Shown: positions 33,795-37,434 of the stretch, piece by piece | Layout: every line of letters begins with the position of its first letter | Position numbering within the stretch: position 1 is the first letter of the stretch | Assembly: GCA_021159005.1 (NCBI GenBank) | Contig: JAGGSN010000039.1 | Span: 1-37,434, forward strand | Reading direction: 5' to 3' | DNA: 37,434 bases | DNA from: Candidatus Zixiibacteriota bacterium | GTDB taxonomy: Bacteria > Zixibacteria > MSB-5A5 > UBA10806 > 4484-95 | The notes under the pieces: model-generated | The model's database searches: none | What the model saw: the letters and a program-made list of their open reading frames with translations, nothing else | What the model was told of the DNA's origin: nothing | Made by a program: the position numbers and the translations under genes

Positions 33795-35216
33795 TTATCT
33801 CTTAATCGCTGCCAGCAAATCAGACACAATCTCATCCCGCACCCGTTGGCCGGCATTCTTGTATGCTTTCAAACCGGCCTTATCAAAATTCAGATCGATA
33901 CCCTTGATATCATGAAGCGACTGTTTGTAAAGCTCCTCGCCTTTATTCCTATCATATACTAAGACCGAAAAATTAACAAAAGAGGAGTACATTTCACCCA
34001 TTATTTCAGAACCCTGCTTAGATTGAGCCTCGATTGTGATAATATAATCGGCGGTGTTTTTATTATCGATAAAGCTGAAACCATAATAGGAAAGAGCATC
34101 CTTAAACGCCGGCTCAATCGCTGGAATGTCCAGTTGATATCCCATATGAGTCTCGCTGGATTTAATATAGGCCGTGATGTTGGAAACGCTTAGTTCTATT
34201 TGCTCTGATGGTATAGTGAAACTGTTAACAATCCCTTTGATTATTGGGGATGCTTCATCCAAGGCTATCATACCGCTGATATCAAGTTTAACTTGAATTA
34301 TCTGGATAGCATCGAATGCTTTTATTTTAGAAATGCGGCATTTCGCTATACCCTGCTGGTCTGTTCGAGCTTTTTCAACCAAATCACCGGAACCGCGAGT
34401 GAATGCAAAAGATAGAGGCAGATTCGAGATTCCAAATTCGTCGCCATCCGCAGCTTTATAGACAGCCGCTACTTCCAATGATCTTTTTAATGGCTGGCCT
34501 ATTTTTGCCTCCATTTTACTGCTGGTTGGCTTTAATTCAATTTTGCTTAAAAGATTTTGTATAGATGAATAAATCTCGTTGAACAGATAAATCCGCAAGC
34601 CCTCAAAATCGACCTCAAGCGTTTGGGCTATATATTTTTCTATTGGGTTTAAAGCCTGCAAATAAAACTGTAAGGCGCCGCTTATATCGTTTTGCCTTTC
34701 GCTGTTTTTAGCTTTTGTGAATAAATCCAGCGACAACCTAACAGCTCTATCGATTTTCTCCTGCTTATTAAGAGCATATTGCCCTTTCGATAACCTGTAA
34801 TACACCCAGTAACTGCTGTAATCCTCCCAGGTATCGACAAGCTCATAGCCTTCCAATTCGGCTTTTGTCGAGGTGTGAATATGGCTTTTAAACTCATCCT
34901 CAATCATTCCCGAACGTTCGATAACAGTTTGATATGTTTCACCGGAGATATTTACCGCTATTTGCGATGCCAGGTCGTTCAAAGCGGCATCCTTAGCCAT
35001 CTGGATATGTTCTTGGCTATCGGGACTTTTTGCAACGACTCCAATTCCGATATAATAAAGCTTGCTTATCGGATGTTCGGTAACCCAGCCCGGAGCATCT
35101 GATTTTTGTAATAGTTTATTCTTAGCCAAATCCTGTTTTTTACCGCCGGCGCAGGAAAATATAATTGATGTAATTAATATTAAGGGCAATAAATATTTTA
35201 TGTTAATGGAATTCAT
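33795..35216 (-). CDS. LPP20-like outer-membrane lipoprotein
   Basis: 473 residues from the ATG at 35216, preceded by CGGAG. A longer start at 35279 runs through the palindrome 35241-35265 and is rejected. The signal peptide ends in a lipobox (IIFSC, Cys22), so this is a lipoprotein. Residues about 45-150 resemble the LPP20/FlgP family: APGWVTEHP, then YYIGIGVVAKS and AKDAALNDLASQIAV with a following SGETYQ block. The middle is helical. The rest has repeated beta segments, including SSFVNFSVLVYDRNKG near residue 425. Proteins of this family often sit with CsgG-like pore proteins in outer-membrane complexes, and a CsgG-like gene lies two genes upstream. Function is inferred from that pairing only. 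Confidence 0.75.
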   Translation of the reverse strand: MNSINIKYLLPLILITSIIFSCAGGKKQDLAKNKLLQKSDAPGWVTEHPISKLYYIGIGVVAKSPDSQEHIQMAKDAALNDLASQIAVNISGETYQTVIERSGMIEDEFKSHIHTSTKAELEGYELVDTWEDYSSYWVYYRLSKGQYALNKQEKIDRAVRLSLDLFTKAKNSERQNDISGALQFYLQALNPIEKYIAQTLEVDFEGLRIYLFNEIYSSIQNLLSKIELKPTSSKMEAKIGQPLKRSLEVAAVYKAADGDEFGISNLPLSFAFTRGSGDLVEKARTDQQGIAKCRISKIKAFDAIQIIQVKLDISGMIALDEASPIIKGIVNSFTIPSEQIELSVSNITAYIKSSETHMGYQLDIPAIEPAFKDALSYYGFSFIDNKNTADYIITIEAQSKQGSEIMGEMYSSFVNFSVLVYDRNKGEELYKQSLHDIKGIDLNFDKAGLKAYKNAGQRVRDEIVSDLLAAIKR

Positions 35217-35240
35217 TATTATCTCCGGTGGGTTATGATG

Positions 35241-35265
35241 GTCAAGACCGCGAGATGGTCTTGAC
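35241..35265. repeat. Palindrome between the barrel and lipoprotein genes
   Basis: A perfect 9-base stem GTCAAGACC/GGTCTTGAC (35241-35249, 35257-35265) with a 7-base loop. It falls just after the second stop of the barrel gene and 25 bases before the lipoprotein start. It may set the relative expression of the two genes or be another REP-like insertion. Confidence 0.65.
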
Positions 35266-35284
35266 CTATAATCAATCAACTGCT

Positions 35285-35929
35285 CTAAAACACTATGCCG
35301 GCAGTTATGCCAATAAACGAAGTGGTTTCATCTTCAGTAAAAATGAACCTCATCAGTCCCTGAAATATAATATTGTTATTACCCGCCGGAAGTTCAAGAC
35401 CAGCGCCAGCGGCTAAACCCATCTTGTTTTCGTCAGCTTTAACTGTCTATTCCTCGTTATCTACCGATACTGTTGTTTCTCCCGACAGCATATTATAGGT
35501 TCCCATTCCGAATATGAATATCTGAGAGCTGGCAGTTGCCGGAGTTAGATAGGGCCGCAAACCGACACCTAATTCAATTACATTGAAATTGCCTTCTGCT
35601 TCCATATCATAATCATCTAAATCCATACCATAATTATACCAGTAATAATCCTCCCATTCATCTATAAAGTCATCTACATAAGTATCTCCATCAAAGGTAA
35701 ATAACTCGTAGGCGCCGCTCAGTGTAACGCCGATATTGGGCGAAGGAAATAAAACATATTGCCCATGCAAACTGAATCCGGTCTTGTAATAATCTTTAAA
35801 AACTTCCGGGCCTAATGGAATAGCGCCGCCCGCAAATAATTCAAGCTGGGACCGCCTTATCTGGGCAAATGCCTGAGTAGACATAATAACCAGCAAGAAA
35901 ATCATCACAAACATTAACCAACGTCTCAT
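35285..35929 (-). pseudogene. Small outer-membrane beta-barrel protein interrupted by an in-frame amber codon
   Basis: A signal peptide (MRRWLMFVMIFLLVIMSTQAFA) is followed by alternating beta strands (SQLELFAGGAIPLGPE, SLHGQYVLF, NIGVTLSGAYEL, VIELGVGLRPYL) typical of an eight-stranded outer-membrane barrel. Translation stops at TAG (35447-35449) after 160 residues. The same frame then runs on for 53 more codons of barrel-like sequence (MGLAAGAGLELPAG, IIFQGLMRFIF, ITAGIVF) to a second TAG at 35285-35287. The product with read-through would have 214 positions and end in Phe, the classic BAM-recognised C-terminus. TAG ends other genes here (asnB, ktrB), so a changed code is unlikely. Mutation, sequencing error or suppression remain possible. 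It lies 65 bases after the CsgG-like gene. Confidence 0.7.
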
Positions 35930-35994
35930 ACTCTCATCCTTTCCTGTTTTTTTTCAGTTGCTTTCATAGATAAACTAAATAATCTGAATTTAAT

Positions 35995-37155
35995 TTACTT
36001 GGTTTGAACTTTATCGTTTACTTGCGGCAAACCGTTTATGTTTTTAATAATTTTTACTTTCGAGTAGCTGTCATAAACATCAATAGCCTGCACTTCGCAG
36101 ATTTTATCTTTCTTAATATCAAGAGTATCCCCGCTTACCGGATGGATAATAGGTTCGCCTTCCCTGTATATATGGCACTTCATGCCTTTTTTGAGTCCCT
36201 GACCGCTGCCCATATCAATCAACAACGATCCCAATTCAGATTGAATAACTATGCCGTTTAAAATCGGCATATCCATATTTAATTTACGGGTTACCTCCCC
36301 AATCATTTTCGAAAGACTTAATAATGATAGATTTTTACTGTAGGCATCCTGTGAGGAAATTATTACGGCGGTTTCGGTATCGACAAGACGAGCATCAACC
36401 GAAACAGACCTGCCATCGCTGGTGATGCTTCCGAATACTACCACATCAACACCTGCAGTTTTGCCAACCTCAATCGCTGTTGATTGGTCAATTATGCCGG
36501 TTAAACCAAGTTTTTGCTCCTTAAGGATGCTCTCAAGCTGCGACCTTTCAATAACTCTAAACCGATTCAAATGATGGAATTCGGTAATCATCTTATCAAA
36601 CAGGTCGATATCACCAAACTCAGCGCCGATGCCTTTGGTCTCAAATGGCAAAATAGCAATACTCAGCCTGTCTCCAAAAAGCTGGGATTTGTCGCTCGGC
36701 GGAGATATTGTCTCATTTTTATCATCAGCAGGTTGAGTTCGATAATCAGAGTCTGTCTCATAAGATGGGTTTGTTTTGGCTCCGGGATGCCCCTCATCTA
36801 TTAAATCCATAAGCCTTCTTGCTTTTTTCGAGGGGCTTTGCTTAAGCGATAAAGACAGTTCTTCTCTGGCGCGAGTTATATCGCCCAGATTGTAGAAACA
36901 TGTTCCCATTTCCCGATGCGGATAATATTCTATGAACATGGTGCCGACTCGCTTTTTATTTGTATCTATATTCTCTATTTGAACAGCCTGCTCGAATTTT
37001 TCGATTGCCCGGTTCCAATCTTCATTTTTAACAGCATCAAGGCCGGATTTATAAAGTTCATACCATCTCGGGGCGCTGTAAACATTGGCAATATTAAAAC
37101 AAAAGAACATTCCAATAAGAATGATAATCTTTTTATCTATTTTAAGAACTGTCAT
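35995..37155 (-). CDS. CsgG-like outer-membrane assembly protein with N-terminal TPR-like region
   Basis: 386 residues with a signal peptide (to about VYSA, residue 28). Residues about 30-110 form TPR-like helices (YKSGLDAVKNEDWNRAIEKFEQAVQ). Residues about 160-305 match the CsgG/HfaB family: LSIAILPFETKG, then FRVIERSQLESILKEQKLGLTG, VGKTAGVDVVVFGSIT and VDARLVDTETAVIISS. The C-terminal 75 residues form a small beta domain (GSLLIDMGSGQGLKKGMKCHIYREG) like those in FlgT-type proteins. CsgG proteins build outer-membrane export pores, but this one lacks an obvious lipobox and may be a periplasmic relative. GGAGGAG precedes the ATG. It heads a four-gene minus-strand run with the barrel, the LPP20-like lipoprotein and the S9 peptidase. 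Confidence 0.82.
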   Translation of the reverse strand: MTVLKIDKKIIILIGMFFCFNIANVYSAPRWYELYKSGLDAVKNEDWNRAIEKFEQAVQIENIDTNKKRVGTMFIEYYPHREMGTCFYNLGDITRAREELSLSLKQSPSKKARRLMDLIDEGHPGAKTNPSYETDSDYRTQPADDKNETISPPSDKSQLFGDRLSIAILPFETKGIGAEFGDIDLFDKMITEFHHLNRFRVIERSQLESILKEQKLGLTGIIDQSTAIEVGKTAGVDVVVFGSITSDGRSVSVDARLVDTETAVIISSQDAYSKNLSLLSLSKMIGEVTRKLNMDMPILNGIVIQSELGSLLIDMGSGQGLKKGMKCHIYREGEPIIHPVSGDTLDIKKDKICEVQAIDVYDSYSKVKIIKNINGLPQVNDKVQTK

Positions 37156-37264
37156 TGCTCCTCCACTAATTTTTTATAAGAGCATTTGGTCAACTGCCTT
37201 AGTACCCTTGTTAAATGATTCAATTAACTTGTTATCAAGTGATACTTATAATAATATAGTGAAA

Positions 37265-37293
37265 ATCATAGCTTAAACAAAATGAAAAGTCAA
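37265..37293 (-). promoter_or_regulatory. Strong sigma70-like promoter of the CsgG-like operon
   Basis: On the minus strand, TTGACT (37288-37293) and TATGAT (37265-37270) are separated by 17 bases, five of six matches each to consensus. Transcription would begin near 37258, about 100 bases before the CsgG-like start at 37155. Confidence 0.6.
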
Positions 37294-37326
37294 CAAACCG
37301 GAATAAACTAAATTTACTATTTTTTT

Positions 37327-37347
37327 CACTACTGTCCGGCCTTTTCA
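37327..37347 (+). repeat. Motif CACTACTGTCCGG-CCTTTTCA, copy 2
   Basis: Near-identical to 29608-29629 in the same orientation. It lies upstream of the promoter at 37265-37293, on the opposite strand sense to that operon. Confidence 0.5.
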
Positions 37348-37434
37348 ATAGAATTCTCCAATTAATACACAATAGATGAAACTTGCTTGAGCCATAACAT
37401 ATAAAACAATAAGCCGTTAGAATATCTTTATAAA

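Noticed and set aside
35285-35449. Amber codon interpreted as genome-wide recoding of TAG
   Set aside because: TAG ends other well-defined genes in the window (asnB at 10813, ktrB at 31014), so the standard meaning is kept.

Overview
The window looks like a chromosomal segment from an uncultured, Gram-negative, probably anaerobic bacterium of the FCB-like candidate phyla. Candidate division Zixibacteria is my best guess. That guess rests on three habits seen here together: secreted proteins that end in dockerin-like Ca-binding repeats of the type GDxNGDxxxxGxDxxxLxxYFRG, a giant C25 (gingipain-type) peptidase that ends the same way, and intergenic regions full of REP-like palindromes. No rRNA or other phylogenetic marker is present, so the taxonomy is inference. 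Signal peptides, a lipobox protein, a CsgG-like protein and a beta-barrel ending in Phe indicate an outer membrane. No tRNA, rRNA, CRISPR array, intact insertion sequence or prophage was seen.

Layout. (1) 256-2391: two genes, a beta-rich protein resembling accessory proteins of contractile injection or type VI spikes, followed by a putative HExxH metallopeptidase. (2) 2740-8413: methylmalonyl-CoA mutase small and large subunits (4-base overlap) and the MeaB GTPase. (3) 8834-13722: asparagine-synthetase-like amidotransferase, acyl carrier protein, AMP-forming ligase and a NAD-synthetase-like enzyme, a probable pathway that loads and amidates an unknown acyl substrate. A convergent SDR reductase follows (13776-14786). 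(4) 15030-21838: an AT-richer, tandemly duplicated three-gene unit. Each unit holds an M4 (thermolysin-type) peptidase, a separately encoded FTP/PepSY propeptide-like protein, and a cohesin-like/dockerin-like protein. The second unit is decayed: its peptidase has lost its 5' end and its last gene carries a one-base frameshift. The two units share a nearly identical 380-base dockerin-encoding cassette. (5) 22038-26897 (minus): the 1619-residue C25 peptidase. (6) 27264-29414 (minus): Tex. (7) 29668-31675: a Trk/Ktr-type potassium uptake pair. (8) 37155 down to 31844 (minus): CsgG-like TPR protein, beta-barrel protein with an in-frame amber codon, LPP20-like lipoprotein, and an S9 prolyl-oligopeptidase-family peptidase.

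How it fits together. Regions 2, 5, 7 and 8 suggest an organism that converts succinyl-CoA and methylmalonyl-CoA and lives by degrading protein outside the cell. The most unusual content is region 4. M4 peptidases normally carry their FTP/PepSY inhibitor-chaperone at their own N-terminus. Here the peptidase instead carries a cohesin-like domain, and the propeptide is the next gene, twice over. Together with the dockerin-like ends of the peptidases, of the cohesin proteins and of the C25 enzyme, this suggests a surface-assembled proteolytic complex activated in trans. Gene-family assignments come from motif reading only; no database search was possible.
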